Shown piece by piece: positions 31,546 to 38,700 of a stretch of DNA of 39,192 nt. Numbering within the stretch: position 1 is the stretch's first letter; each line of letters opens with the position of its first letter. This DNA is from Streptomyces novaecaesareae (lineage in GTDB: Bacteria > Actinomycetota > Actinomycetes > Streptomycetales > Streptomycetaceae), in the NCBI RefSeq assembly GCF_000716875.1, contig NZ_JNWQ01000065.1, positions 1 to 39,192 of the forward strand. Reading direction: 5' to 3'. The translations under genes were made by a program, and so were the position numbers. Below the pieces are notes generated by a model that had not been told where the DNA came from, did not search any database, and worked only from the letters and a program-made list of their open reading frames with translations.

Positions 31546-32421
31546 ATGAGCGAGCTGACGATCCCACACGTCCACCACCGCTACGCCGACGTCAACGGTC
31601 TGCGCATCTTCTACCGCGAGACCGGCCCGGCCGACGCCCCCGTCCTCCTGCTGCTGCACGGCTTCCCCTCCGCCTCGCACCAGTACGCCCGGTTGCTCGA
31701 CGCGCTCGGCACCCGCTACCGCCTGATAGCCCCCGACTACCCGGGCTTCGGCCGCAGCGACAGCCCCGCACCCGACGGCTTCACGTACCGCTTCGACACC
31801 CTCGCCGACGTGATCGAGGGCTTCTGCCTCACCCTCGGCCTCGACCGCTTCGCGCTCTACGTCTTCGACTTCGGCGCCCCCGTCGGCCTGCGACTGGCCA
31901 CCCGCCACCCGGAGTGGATCACCGGCCTGGTGGTCCAGAACGGCAACGCCTACGAGGAGGGACTCTCCGACCAGGCAAGGGAGTTCATCGCCAACCGGCG
32001 CGGTGTCCCGGGCGCGGAGGAGGCCGCCCGCTCAATCCTCACCCTGGACGTCACCCGCAGCCAGTACGAGGGCGGCACCGGCGACCCGAGCCTGGTCGCC
32101 CCCGACGGCTGGACGCTCGACCAGCACTTCCTCGACCTGCCCGGCCGCAAGGACATCCAGGTCGAACTCGCCCTCGACTACTTCTCCAACGTCGAGCTCT
32201 ACCCCGCCTGGCAGGCCTGGCTGCGCGCCGACCAGCCGCCCACGCTGGTCCTCTGGGGACGGAACGACCCGTTCTTCACCGAGGCCGGCGCCCGCGCCTA
32301 CCTGCGCGACCTGCCCGAGGCCGAGCTGCACGTGTTCGACACCGGGCACTTCGCGCTGGAGGAGAAGCTCCCCGAAATCGCGCCGCTGATCGACGACTTC
32401 CTCGCACGTACGCAGAAGTAG
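31546..32421 (+). CDS. Alpha/beta hydrolase with Asp nucleophile (haloalkane dehalogenase/epoxide hydrolase-like)
   Basis: 291 aa. LLLLHGFPSASHQYARLLDAL is the oxyanion-hole motif, followed by LIAPDYPGFGRSDSP. The nucleophile elbow YVFDFGAPVGLRLA puts Asp at position 108 where lipases have Ser. VLWGRNDPFF provides the acid (D241) and FDTGHFALEE the base (H268). An Asp-Asp-His triad with HGFP is typical of epoxide hydrolases, haloalkane dehalogenases and related esterases; I cannot decide among them. ATG 31546 is preferred to ATG 31537, three codons upstream, because 31537 lies inside the -10/operator region and the promoter then gives a leaderless start. The operator-like repeat suggests substrate-induced expression, with the regulator encoded elsewhere. 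Confidence 0.85.
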   Translation: MSELTIPHVHHRYADVNGLRIFYRETGPADAPVLLLLHGFPSASHQYARLLDALGTRYRLIAPDYPGFGRSDSPAPDGFTYRFDTLADVIEGFCLTLGLDRFALYVFDFGAPVGLRLATRHPEWITGLVVQNGNAYEEGLSDQAREFIANRRGVPGAEEAARSILTLDVTRSQYEGGTGDPSLVAPDGWTLDQHFLDLPGRKDIQVELALDYFSNVELYPAWQAWLRADQPPTLVLWGRNDPFFTEAGARAYLRDLPEAELHVFDTGHFALEEKLPEIAPLIDDFLARTQK

Positions 32422-32491
32422 TCGGCTCTCCAACGGCGTTCGAGGGTGTCAGAGTTCAACGACCTTCCGCCCCAGCGGAATTCAGCGGCGT

Positions 32492-33253
32492 TCAGTCGCG
32501 GCGCAGCAGGTACGTGACGAAGCCGAGCGTCCCCCGGTAGCCGTGCAGCCACTCCGTGCGGTGCCGGTCCGCGGCCTCCCGGGCGGCCGCCGCGTCCGGG
32601 TGGCCCGGGTGGTCCAGCGCCCACTCGGCCAGCGAGCCCGTCCAGGAGAACTCGTAGTCGTCCCACTCCTGTTCCGTGCTGACGTGCCCGAGGACCGGTG
32701 TCCAGCCGTCCGCGACGACCCGGTCGGTGGTCTCCGCCAGATCCGCCAGCTCGTCCCGGGTGGCGCCCAGCCCGTCCAGCGCCGCCCGGGAGGGCTCGCG
32801 CTGCCAGAAGCCCTCGCCGACCAGCAACCGGCCGCCCGGGGCGAGGAGTTCGCGGGCCGCGGCGAGCGTCGGCACCAGCCCGCCGAAGGCGTGGGTGGAA
32901 CCGACGCACAGCACCAGGCCGAACGGCTCCTTCGCGGTGAACTCCCGTGCGTCCAGGTGGTGCAGGCCGATCCGGCGCTCTACCCCGAGCGCCGTCGCGG
33001 TCTCCCGGGCCCGGGTCAGCGCCGCGGCGTCCAGATCCACTCCGACCGCCTGCCAGCGCGGCTGCGCGGCCAGCACCCGGAGCAGCCAGGCGCCCTCGCC
33101 GCAGCCGAGGTCCAGCGCCCGGCCCTCCTCCGCCCGGCCCTCCTCCGCCCGGGCCGTCGCGCGGCCCAGCAGGCGGGCCACCGAGTCGTCCGCCAGCGGG
33201 GCCGCGACCGGGTGGTGGGCATGGGCGAGGCGGGAGATCTGCTGACGGTCCAT
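32492..33253 (-). CDS. SAM-dependent methyltransferase (class I)
   Basis: 253 aa. The Rossmann motif I is ALDLGCGEGAWLLRVLAA (near residue 46), followed by motif II acid AVGVDLDAAALTRA, then LHHLDAREF and FGLVLCVGSTHAFGGLVPTLAAARELLAPGGRLLVGEGFW, the last two corresponding to motifs III-IV. The C-terminal region (DDYEFSWTGSLAEWALDHPGHPDAAA) supplies a substrate-binding part of unknown specificity. A short duplication, RAEEGRAEEGRA, just before motif I comes from a 15-bp direct repeat (33119-33148 region). ATG 33253 gives the domain's usual N-terminus. The long open frame continuing upstream overlaps the HpnB-like gene in another frame and is an artefact. The gene ends in a convergent gap with the hydrolase. 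Confidence 0.87.
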   Translation of the reverse strand: MDRQQISRLAHAHHPVAAPLADDSVARLLGRATARAEEGRAEEGRALDLGCGEGAWLLRVLAAQPRWQAVGVDLDAAALTRARETATALGVERRIGLHHLDAREFTAKEPFGLVLCVGSTHAFGGLVPTLAAARELLAPGGRLLVGEGFWQREPSRAALDGLGATRDELADLAETTDRVVADGWTPVLGHVSTEQEWDDYEFSWTGSLAEWALDHPGHPDAAAAREAADRHRTEWLHGYRGTLGFVTYLLRRD

Positions 33254-33330
33254 CCGAGCAGTATGGATCGGACCGGCCCGCCGCGCCGGGGAATTCCCGG
33301 GTTCGCGGGGCGCCGGGCGGCTTGCCGGCG

Positions 33331-34479
33331 TCACGCCCGCGAGTAGGTCCGGCCCTTCCACGCCGCGCCCCGGCCATGCCAGTGCTGCACCGCCGAGTCG
33401 ACCGTCATCAGCAGGTACATCCCCGCCGTGAACGGCAGCAGCAGCACAGCCGGAGCCGGCTGCCCGTAGTACCGGACCATCGGCAGGTACGTGCCCGCCA
33501 TCAGCGCCCACGCCGCCGCGCCCGCCGCCGCCACCGCGGGCGCCCCTGCCACCAGCCCGGCGACCGTCGCCACCGGCGGCACCAGGTACACCAGCGCCAG
33601 CCCCAGCACCGTCCCGAGCAGCAGCAGCGGCGAGTGCCTGAGCTGGGCGTACGCGCTGCGCGACACCATCCGCCACAACTGGTCCAGCCGCGCGTACGGG
33701 CGGACGCTGTCCACGTCGTCGGCCAGGCCCAGCCAGGTCCGCCCGCCGATGGACTTCACCGCCCGGGCCAGCGACACGTCGTCGATCACCGCGCCCCGGA
33801 TCGCCGCCACCCCGCCCGCCCGCTCCAGTGCCTCGCGCCGCACCAGCGAGCAGCCGCCCGCCGCGGCCGCCGTCCGGGCACCAGGGCGGTTGCTCCAGCG
33901 GAACGGGTACAGCTGGGCGAAGAAGTACACGAAAGCCGGCACGATCAGCCGCTCCCAGCCGGTGGCCACCCGCAGCCGGGCCATCTGCGACACCAGGTCC
34001 AGGCCGTTGGCCTCGGCCGCGGCCACCAGCTCGGCGAGCGAGTCCGGGCCGTGCGCGATGTCCGCGTCCGTCAGCAGCAGGTACTCCACGTCCGGACCGG
34101 CCAGCTCCACCCCGTGCCGCAGCGCCCACAGCTTGCCCGTCCAGCCGGGCGGCAGCGGGGGAGGACTGGTCACGGTCAGCTCCAGCCCGTCCATCGCCCG
34201 CAGCTCCGCCGCCAGCGCACCGGTGCCGTCCGAGCTGTGGTCGTCCACCAGGATCACCCGCGCCCGGCCCGGGTACTTCTGCCCCAGCAGCGTCGGCAGG
34301 CTCACCGGCAGCACCGCCGCCTCGTCCCGGGCCGGCACCACGATCGCGGCCTGCGGCCAGCGGACCGGCGGGCGACGCGGCGGCAGCCGGACGTCGGTGC
34401 GCCAGAACAAGCCGTGGCAGCACGCCAGCCAGAGCCACACCAGCAGGGAGAACGCGGCGATCCACAGCAGGACGGTCAC
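33331..34479 (-). CDS. hpnB: Membrane glycosyltransferase family 2, HpnB-like
   Basis: 382 aa. An N-terminal membrane anchor (VLLWIAAFSLLVWLWLACCHGLFW) is followed by a GT2 catalytic domain. AAIVVPARDEAAVLPVSLPTLLGQKYPG and RVILVDDHSSDGTGALAAEL form the nucleotide-binding part. PLPPGWTGKLWALRHGVEL and LLLTDADIAHGPDSL contain the metal-binding D-x-D, and VIDDVSLARAVK the catalytic ED-like region. Three or four C-terminal helices (about 275-365) follow. The order PLP-GWTGKLWA and FVYFFAQLYPFRWSNR with AAAAGGCSLVRR matches the hopene-associated transferase HpnB as I recall it. HpnB is linked to hopanoid lipids, but no hopanoid gene is present in this window, so the acceptor is uncertain. GTG 34479 is the only plausible start. 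Confidence 0.8.
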   Translation of the reverse strand: MTVLLWIAAFSLLVWLWLACCHGLFWRTDVRLPPRRPPVRWPQAAIVVPARDEAAVLPVSLPTLLGQKYPGRARVILVDDHSSDGTGALAAELRAMDGLELTVTSPPPLPPGWTGKLWALRHGVELAGPDVEYLLLTDADIAHGPDSLAELVAAAEANGLDLVSQMARLRVATGWERLIVPAFVYFFAQLYPFRWSNRPGARTAAAAGGCSLVRREALERAGGVAAIRGAVIDDVSLARAVKSIGGRTWLGLADDVDSVRPYARLDQLWRMVSRSAYAQLRHSPLLLLGTVLGLALVYLVPPVATVAGLVAGAPAVAAAGAAAWALMAGTYLPMVRYYGQPAPAVLLLPFTAGMYLLMTVDSAVQHWHGRGAAWKGRTYSRA

Positions 34480-34522
34480 CCCGGCAGTCTGCCGCAGAAC
34501 CGGGCCGGACGGGCGGATCGAC

Positions 34523-34528
34523 TAAAGT
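34523..34528 (+). promoter_or_regulatory. -10 box TAAAGT of a probable leaderless promoter
   Basis: TAAAGT ends 8 nt before the GTG at 34537. No Shine-Dalgarno sequence is present. The surrounding GACT-AA-AGTC is a short palindrome. Confidence 0.5.
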
Positions 34529-34536
34529 CTTGAGCC

Positions 34537-35307
34537 GTGAAGATCGCACTGATGGACTCCGGAATCGGCCTGCTGGCCGCCGCCGCCGCCCTTCGGAAGC
34601 TGCGCCCGGACGCCGACCTGGTGCTCTCCTCCGACCCGGCCTCCATGCCGTGGGGGCCGCGTACCCCCGAAGAGGTCACCGAGCTGGCCCTCGGCTGCTG
34701 CCGGGCCGCCGCCGCGCTCGAACCCGACGTGCTGGTGGTCGCCTGCAACACGGCCTCCGTCCACGCGCTCGCCGCCCTCCGCAGCGAGCTGGAGCCCGGG
34801 CTGCCGGTCATCGGCACCGTCCCGGCCATCAAGCCCGCCGCCGCACAGGGCGGCCGGGTCGCCATCTGGGCGACCCCGGCCACCACCGGAAGCGCCTACC
34901 AGCGCGGGCTGATCCGCGACTTCGGCGGGACGGCGGACGTCACCGAGGTCGCCTGCCCGGGCCTCGCGGACGCCATCGAGCACGGCGACGACGACGCCAT
35001 CACGGCCACGATCGCCGATGCCGCGGCCCGTACGCCCGCCGGTACCGACGTCATCGTGCTCGGCTGCACCCACTACGAGCTCGTCGCCGACCGCATCCGC
35101 GCCGCCGTCGCCCCGACCGCCTCCCCGGCGCTCACCCTGCACGGCTCCGCCGACGCCGTCGCCGCCCAGGCCCTGCGCCGCGTCGCCGACCCCAGCCGCA
35201 CCGGGACGGGCACGCTCACCGTCCTCCACGCCGGCGCCCCCGCCGAACTCCCCCTGGCCGCCGCCCTCTACCCGCAGGGCAACGCCCTGGCCACCCTCAT
35301 CGGCTGA
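34537..35307 (+). CDS. Aspartate/glutamate racemase family protein (MurI-like)
   Basis: 256 aa. The racemase pattern is clear: IALMDSGIGLLAAAAAL (DSG loop), EPDVLVVACNTASVHAL with the first catalytic cysteine (C70), ATPATTGSAY, and VIVLGCTHYELV with the second cysteine (C177) and the adjacent His. A two-cysteine proton relay that interconverts L- and D-glutamate or aspartate is expected. The region that reads GDTANFPYG in true MurI here is SSDPASMPWGPRT, so the substrate may differ, or it may be a second racemase beside a housekeeping murI elsewhere. GTG 34537 follows the leaderless promoter. A partly palindromic TCCGGA-rich sequence after the stop (35341-35364) may terminate transcription before the palindrome array. 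Confidence 0.82.
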   Translation: MKIALMDSGIGLLAAAAALRKLRPDADLVLSSDPASMPWGPRTPEEVTELALGCCRAAAALEPDVLVVACNTASVHALAALRSELEPGLPVIGTVPAIKPAAAQGGRVAIWATPATTGSAYQRGLIRDFGGTADVTEVACPGLADAIEHGDDDAITATIADAAARTPAGTDVIVLGCTHYELVADRIRAAVAPTASPALTLHGSADAVAAQALRRVADPSRTGTGTLTVLHAGAPAELPLAAALYPQGNALATLIG

Positions 35308-35410
35308 TCCCCGACGCCCCGGCGGGCCCCGCCGCATTGAATCCGGACATCATCATCCGGAATTCCGGCCACCCCTGATTTCCGGGGCAGGCCCGCCACT
35401 GACTCTTCAT

Positions 35411-35905
35411 GGAAAGTCGGCCTCCTCGACTTCCCGCGTTGACCCGTGCCGTGCGGGGAGCCCGAGGCTCATTCCGGACCGGCGCTTGGAAAGTCGGCCG
35501 GATCGACTTCTCGCGCAGAAGTCGGTGCGCCGAGCCTGCCGCCTGCCCCGCCGTTGGAAGCGAGGAGCGGGCTGTACGAGAAGTCGGCCGGGCCGACTTT
35601 CCGTGCGCTGTCTACTCGCGTAGACCCCCTGGGGTGCCCGCTGTTGCGGCGTAAGAAGTCGGCCAGGTCGACTTCTCGTGCTGCTGCCGCCGGGCGCCCC
35701 ACCTCCGGGGCGAGGCGGTGTCGGCGGGTTGGGCGGTTGGAGGGTTTCCGCACGGGAAGTCGGTCGAGCCGACTTCCTGTGCTCAAAGGGGTTCGGGCGG
35801 AATCGGCTTTCGGGGTCGTTGTTCGTTGCCGATCTCGTGCCGGAGAGGCAGGGCGAGTGTCCACGGGGCACGCGCGGGAAGTCGGGCGGGCCGACTTCCC
35901 GCGCG
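35411..35905 (+). repeat. Array of six same-orientation palindromic elements
   Basis: Six copies of AAGTCGG-N5-YCGACTT are centred at about 35423, 35500, 35590, 35665, 35766 and 35888. A degenerate half copy lies at 35517-35525. All are followed by a YCGYGC-like flank on the same side, so they share one orientation. Spacing is 75-122 bp with unrelated sequence between. The last copy (35871-35905) has a perfect 15-bp stem and a 5-nt loop. The whole 600-bp gap between the convergent racemase and deacetylase genes consists of this array; frames across it encode only repeat-derived peptides such as VGRADF. Confidence 0.92.
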
Positions 35906-35911
35906 TGCGGG

Positions 35912-37027
35912 TCAGGCGACGGCTTGGCGGCGCCAGCGGCGGTAGGCGGGTTCGAGGCCGGAGAGGATGGTGTCGAAGCGGCGGGTGGTGGTCGTGGAGT
36001 CGACCTGGAGGCGGCTGATCTGGAGGGGGTGGCAGGGGAGGCGGGGGCCGAGGCGGTGGTCGGAGAGGAAGCCGAGTCGGTAGCCGAGTTCCTGCAGGAC
36101 GGTTTCAGCGCGGGCGTCGTGGCCGCCGTCCGGGTAGGCGAAGGCGATCGGGGGTTCGCCCAGCCAGCGGGTGAGGGCCTCGTGAGCGCCGGTGATCTCG
36201 GTGCGGACGGTGTCGTCGTCGCAGCGCCCGAGGCACGGGTGCCCCTGGGTGTGGTTGCCGATGGCGACGCCTCCGTCCCGCAGGGAGAGGAGGTCGGCGG
36301 GGGTGAGCTGCTCCTGGCGGGGCGGCCTGCGGTCGGCGCTGACCCGCAGTTCGTGCAGGCTGCGTCGGCGGTCCGGGTCGGGCATCGCCTTGAGCCGGCG
36401 GAGCAGCTGGGACGGGTGTCCGCAGTCGAGCGAGCGGGCCCGGCCCCCGTGCCGGGCGAGGAAATCGGCCTCGTGCCACCAGAACGGCCGTTCGGTGCCG
36501 ATGAGCTCCGAGATGACGAAGGCGGTGGCCGGAATGCCACGGGCGTCGAGGGCGGGCAGGGCGTGGGTGAGGACGCTCCGGTCGGCGTCGTCGAAGGTGA
36601 CCAGGACGCTCCGGGGCGGCAGCGGCCGCTGCTCGGTCACGGCCTGGAGGACGGCGCCGAGCGAGACCGGGGTGGCCAGTCGCTGGAGCCGGTCGAGCTG
36701 GGCGCCGAACGACCGGTGGTCGGTCACCCCGTGGTAGGCGAGCACGGCGAGGCGCTGGGCGGCCCGGGCCCGGAACAGCGGCTGGACGGGGGCGAACCGC
36801 AGCCATTCGCCCCGAGCGTCCTGCTGTTCCGCCTCGCCGGACGGGCGGTGACGGCCCCCGCCGTACCGGCTCGTGTCGTGTCGGCTCGTGTCGTGTCGAC
36901 TTGCGTCGTACCGGCTCCCGTCATGCCGGTACGCCGCGTACCCGGCGGGCGGCGGCAAGGCGCGCACGCCGGGTACGGGCCTGGCGCGGGCGGTGGAGAT
37001 CGATGGTGCGGACTGGGACTGCGGCAC
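35912..37027 (-). CDS. Polysaccharide deacetylase (NodB homology domain)
   Basis: 371 aa. The NodB domain runs from about residue 93: LAVLAYHGVTDHRSF, SVLVTFDDADRSV (catalytic base and metal Asp), ATAFVISELIGTERPFWWHEADF, GVAIGNHTQGHPCLGRC (metal His-x3-His) and FAYPDGGHDARA. Carbohydrate-esterase family 4 enzymes of this kind de-N-acetylate chitooligomers, peptidoglycan or capsular sugars. No signal peptide is evident; the first 75 residues are disordered, with short repeats (RHDTSRHDTSRYGG) from a 15-bp duplication near 36868-36897. An insertion between the two metal motifs is longer than in minimal NodB proteins. GTG 37027 has GAGG about 8 nt upstream. Acceptor unknown. Confidence 0.87.
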   Translation of the reverse strand: MPQSQSAPSISTARARPVPGVRALPPPAGYAAYRHDGSRYDASRHDTSRHDTSRYGGGRHRPSGEAEQQDARGEWLRFAPVQPLFRARAAQRLAVLAYHGVTDHRSFGAQLDRLQRLATPVSLGAVLQAVTEQRPLPPRSVLVTFDDADRSVLTHALPALDARGIPATAFVISELIGTERPFWWHEADFLARHGGRARSLDCGHPSQLLRRLKAMPDPDRRRSLHELRVSADRRPPRQEQLTPADLLSLRDGGVAIGNHTQGHPCLGRCDDDTVRTEITGAHEALTRWLGEPPIAFAYPDGGHDARAETVLQELGYRLGFLSDHRLGPRLPCHPLQISRLQVDSTTTTRRFDTILSGLEPAYRRWRRQAVA

Positions 37028-37366
37028 GGTTCCCCCTCGTTCGCCGAGCGGCGTGGCGGTACCGCCGGAGGACGGAGCCCGGCCTCCGACTCCAGGGAGC
37101 GGCGGCTCCGTCCCTGGATTTTCCTGTTCTCGGTGGGGGATTCACACCCGTCCCTCGAACGGCTCCTGGATCACTCAATGCCATTGAGACCGTTGCACCA
37201 CGGCGATGGTTGTACCGGGGGGACGAGGATTTTTCGTGGACTGATTGTGGAGCCGGAATGCGCATCCGGGGGTCTTCGAGTGACCCTTGACCGGCCCCGA
37301 TCAGCCGATTGCACAGGGTGGCCGAATCCTCACTCCCTGCGGGCTGCCTCCCGCGTCGGCCCGGGG
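37028..37366. other. Divergent gap before the small membrane protein
   Basis: No gene is supported. The region 37120-37260 is slightly less G/C-rich (GGATTTTCCTG, GGATTTTTCG) and probably holds the promoter for the deacetylase on the minus strand, but no clear box could be assigned. Confidence 0.4.
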
Positions 37367-37372
37367 TACCTT
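37367..37372 (+). promoter_or_regulatory. -10 box TACCTT of a probable leaderless promoter
   Basis: TACCTT ends 6 nt before the ATG at 37379, and no Shine-Dalgarno sequence intervenes. Confidence 0.5.
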
Positions 37373-37378
37373 GGGCTC

Positions 37379-37651
37379 ATGGCAGATGCGGACCGTGACC
37401 CCTTCCACTTGCACGGGGCCTCCCGGATGGCTCGCGCGTGCAGTGGCGGAGCCTTGGTAACCCACCAGCTCCCGCTCGCCGCGGTGGGCCTGGCCTGCCT
37501 GGCTGCGGGCATCGTCGTCGCCGTGATCGTCCCTGACAGTGACGGTCCGGCCTGGGCGATGGCGGTGGCCGGCTGCCTGGCGGCGGGCGTCCTGCTGCTC
37601 GGCCGGATCGCCTTCGGCCGCTTCCGCGATCGGCGCCGCGCCGCGCTCTAG
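37379..37651 (+). CDS. Small two-helix membrane protein
   Basis: 90 aa. A polar N-terminus (MADADRDPFHLHGASRMARACSG) precedes two predicted membrane helices, LPLAAVGLACLAAGIVVAVIVP (about 31-52) and AWAMAVAGCLAAGVLLLGRIAFG (about 58-80). A basic cytoplasmic tail (RFRDRRRAAL) follows, so both ends are probably inside. I recognise no named family, although small proteins with this plan are common in streptomycetes. The start is fixed by the leaderless promoter directly upstream; the longer open frame reaching back to 35678 crosses the palindrome array and the antisense deacetylase and is not real. Confidence 0.75.
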   Translation: MADADRDPFHLHGASRMARACSGGALVTHQLPLAAVGLACLAAGIVVAVIVPDSDGPAWAMAVAGCLAAGVLLLGRIAFGRFRDRRRAAL

Positions 37652-37937
37652 CGGGGAGCGGGCCGTCGGAGAGCCGGAGGGGCGCAGACGCCCCGAAGAC
37701 CTCTGGCGCATCGTGCGCATCGGGCGTACCGGATGCCCCGGGCGGCGAGTGGCAACCTTATGTCGATCGCGTTCGGCATTTCGAAACGGCAGATCGAGCG
37801 AAATTGGTCAGACCGACCGAATATCGGCCTGTCGGACAATCTTGAGCGCCCTTCTTTCGCCATTCCGGGGCGGCGGCTTCATCGCGCCTCTACCGTGAAT
37901 GCGTTCTTCCGGCTCCAAGCGCCGTGGAGGGGGAGCG
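37652..37937. other. Gene-free, AT-richer stretch
   Basis: No gene is supported. The segment 37755-37870 is markedly less G/C-rich than its surroundings and contains short inverted pieces (GGTCAGACC, TTTCGAAA). It probably holds the promoter for the short ORF at 37938. Confidence 0.4.
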
Positions 37938-37976
37938 ATGGGCCGTAGACCGGATATCGCCGTGTCCGCCTCATGA
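37938..37976 (+). CDS. Short 12-codon ORF with strong ribosome binding site
   Basis: ATG 37938 follows GGAGGGGGAG at 37926-37935, the best ribosome binding site in this part of the window. The frame encodes MGRRPDIAVSAS and stops at TGA 37974-37976. That stop overlaps the ATG (37973) of the sugar-transferase fragment as ATGA, so the two would be translationally coupled. It may be a leader peptide or the frame-shifted beginning of the same decayed gene. Confidence 0.45.
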   Translation: MGRRPDIAVSAS

Positions 37977-38164
37977 AACGCGGTGGCGACCTCTCCGTCG
38001 CCGCCCTGGCCGCGATCGTCGCGCTGCCGCTGGCACTGCTGATCGCCGTCCTGCTGCGCTGCACCACCGGCGGCCCGGTGCTCGAACGGCAGACCCGGAC
38101 CGGGCGGCACGGCCGCGAGTTCCGGATCCTGCGCTTCCGGACCGGCCCGGAGGCACCCGGCTAG
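37973..38164 (+). pseudogene. Truncated undecaprenyl-phosphate sugar-transferase (N-terminal remnant)
   Basis: 63 codons. MKRGGDLSVAALAAIVALPLALLIAVLLRCTTGGPVLERQTRTGRHGREFRILRFRT is the opening of the bacterial sugar transferase domain (PglC/WbaP type): K-R--D, a membrane-associated hydrophobic helix, GPV--RQ-R-GR-G--F-I-KFR(T/S). Full-length domains continue for about 130 more residues with catalytic Asp-Glu; here a stop follows at once (GPEAPG). The remaining piece cannot catalyse phosphosugar transfer. It is coupled to the 12-codon ORF upstream and stops 10 bp before the Nudix start. It is either a relic of an exopolysaccharide locus or a small membrane protein that keeps only the anchor. 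The promoter of the Nudix gene now overlaps its stop codon. Confidence 0.7.
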
Positions 38165-38167
38165 GCT
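38162..38167 (+). promoter_or_regulatory. -10 box TAGGCT of a probable leaderless promoter
   Basis: TAGGCT contains the stop codon of the sugar-transferase remnant and ends 7 nt before the ATG at 38175. There is no Shine-Dalgarno sequence. Confidence 0.5.
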
Positions 38168-38174
38168 GCGCGGC

Positions 38175-38663
38175 ATGGCCATTCCCCCCTTCCTCGCCGA
38201 ACTCCGCTCCCTCGTGGGCAACCGTCCGCTCTGGTTGAGCGCCGTCGTCGCCGTCGTGCTGGACGACCACGACCGGGTGCTGCTCGCCCGTCGGGTCGAC
38301 GACGGCCGGTGGGCGCCGGTCGGCGGCATCCTCGACCCCGGTGAGCAGCCCGCCGACGGCGTGGTGCGCGAATGCCTGGAGGAGACCGGCGTGGTGGTCG
38401 TGCCCGAGCTGCTCGCCTCGGTGACCGTCTCGCCGCAGGTGACCTACCCGAACGGCGATGTGACGCAGTACCTGGTGCTGACCTTCCGCTGCCGCGCGGT
38501 CGGTGGCGAGGCGCGGGTGAACGACGACGAGTCGCTGGAGGTCGGCTGGTTCGCGCTGGACGAGCTGCCGCCGATGATCGAGACCGAGCACGAGCGGCTG
38601 CGGCACGCGATGGAGTGCGAGGGCCCGGCCGTCTTCACCTGGGAGGGCAAGGAGCACCCCTGA
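38175..38663 (+). CDS. Nudix hydrolase
   Basis: 162 aa. After WLSAVVAVVLDDHDRVLLARRVDDGRWAPVGGILDPGEQP comes the complete Nudix box, G-x5-E-x7-R-E-x-x-E-E-x-G, spread over GGILDPGEQPADGVV and RECLEETGV, so the Mg-binding glutamates are intact. It should hydrolyse a nucleoside diphosphate linked to another moiety; the substrate is unknown. YPNGDVTQYLVLTFRCRAVGGEARVNDDESLEVGWFALDELP is the usual second half. The start is set by the leaderless promoter, and the family N-terminus fits. The gene converges on dhaM with a gap of 37 bp. Confidence 0.9.
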   Translation: MAIPPFLAELRSLVGNRPLWLSAVVAVVLDDHDRVLLARRVDDGRWAPVGGILDPGEQPADGVVRECLEETGVVVVPELLASVTVSPQVTYPNGDVTQYLVLTFRCRAVGGEARVNDDESLEVGWFALDELPPMIETEHERLRHAMECEGPAVFTWEGKEHP

Positions 38664-38700
38664 CCGGCCCCGCTCCTGACCGGAACGCCTCCGGCCTCCG

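Noticed and set aside
33254..34549. Long N-terminal extension of the methyltransferase frame
   Set aside because: It runs over the HpnB-like gene in a different frame of the same strand and is Gly/Arg/Ala-rich without domain signals.
35411..35905. CRISPR array
   Set aside because: The repeats are short palindromes with irregular 75-122 bp spacing, vary between copies, and no cas gene is nearby.
35678..37378. Upstream part of a 657-residue open frame on the + strand
   Set aside because: It crosses the palindrome array and is antisense to the deacetylase; only the final 90 codons look real.
37973..38164. Complete small sugar transferase
   Set aside because: The catalytic part of the domain is missing; only the anchor and first strand remain.
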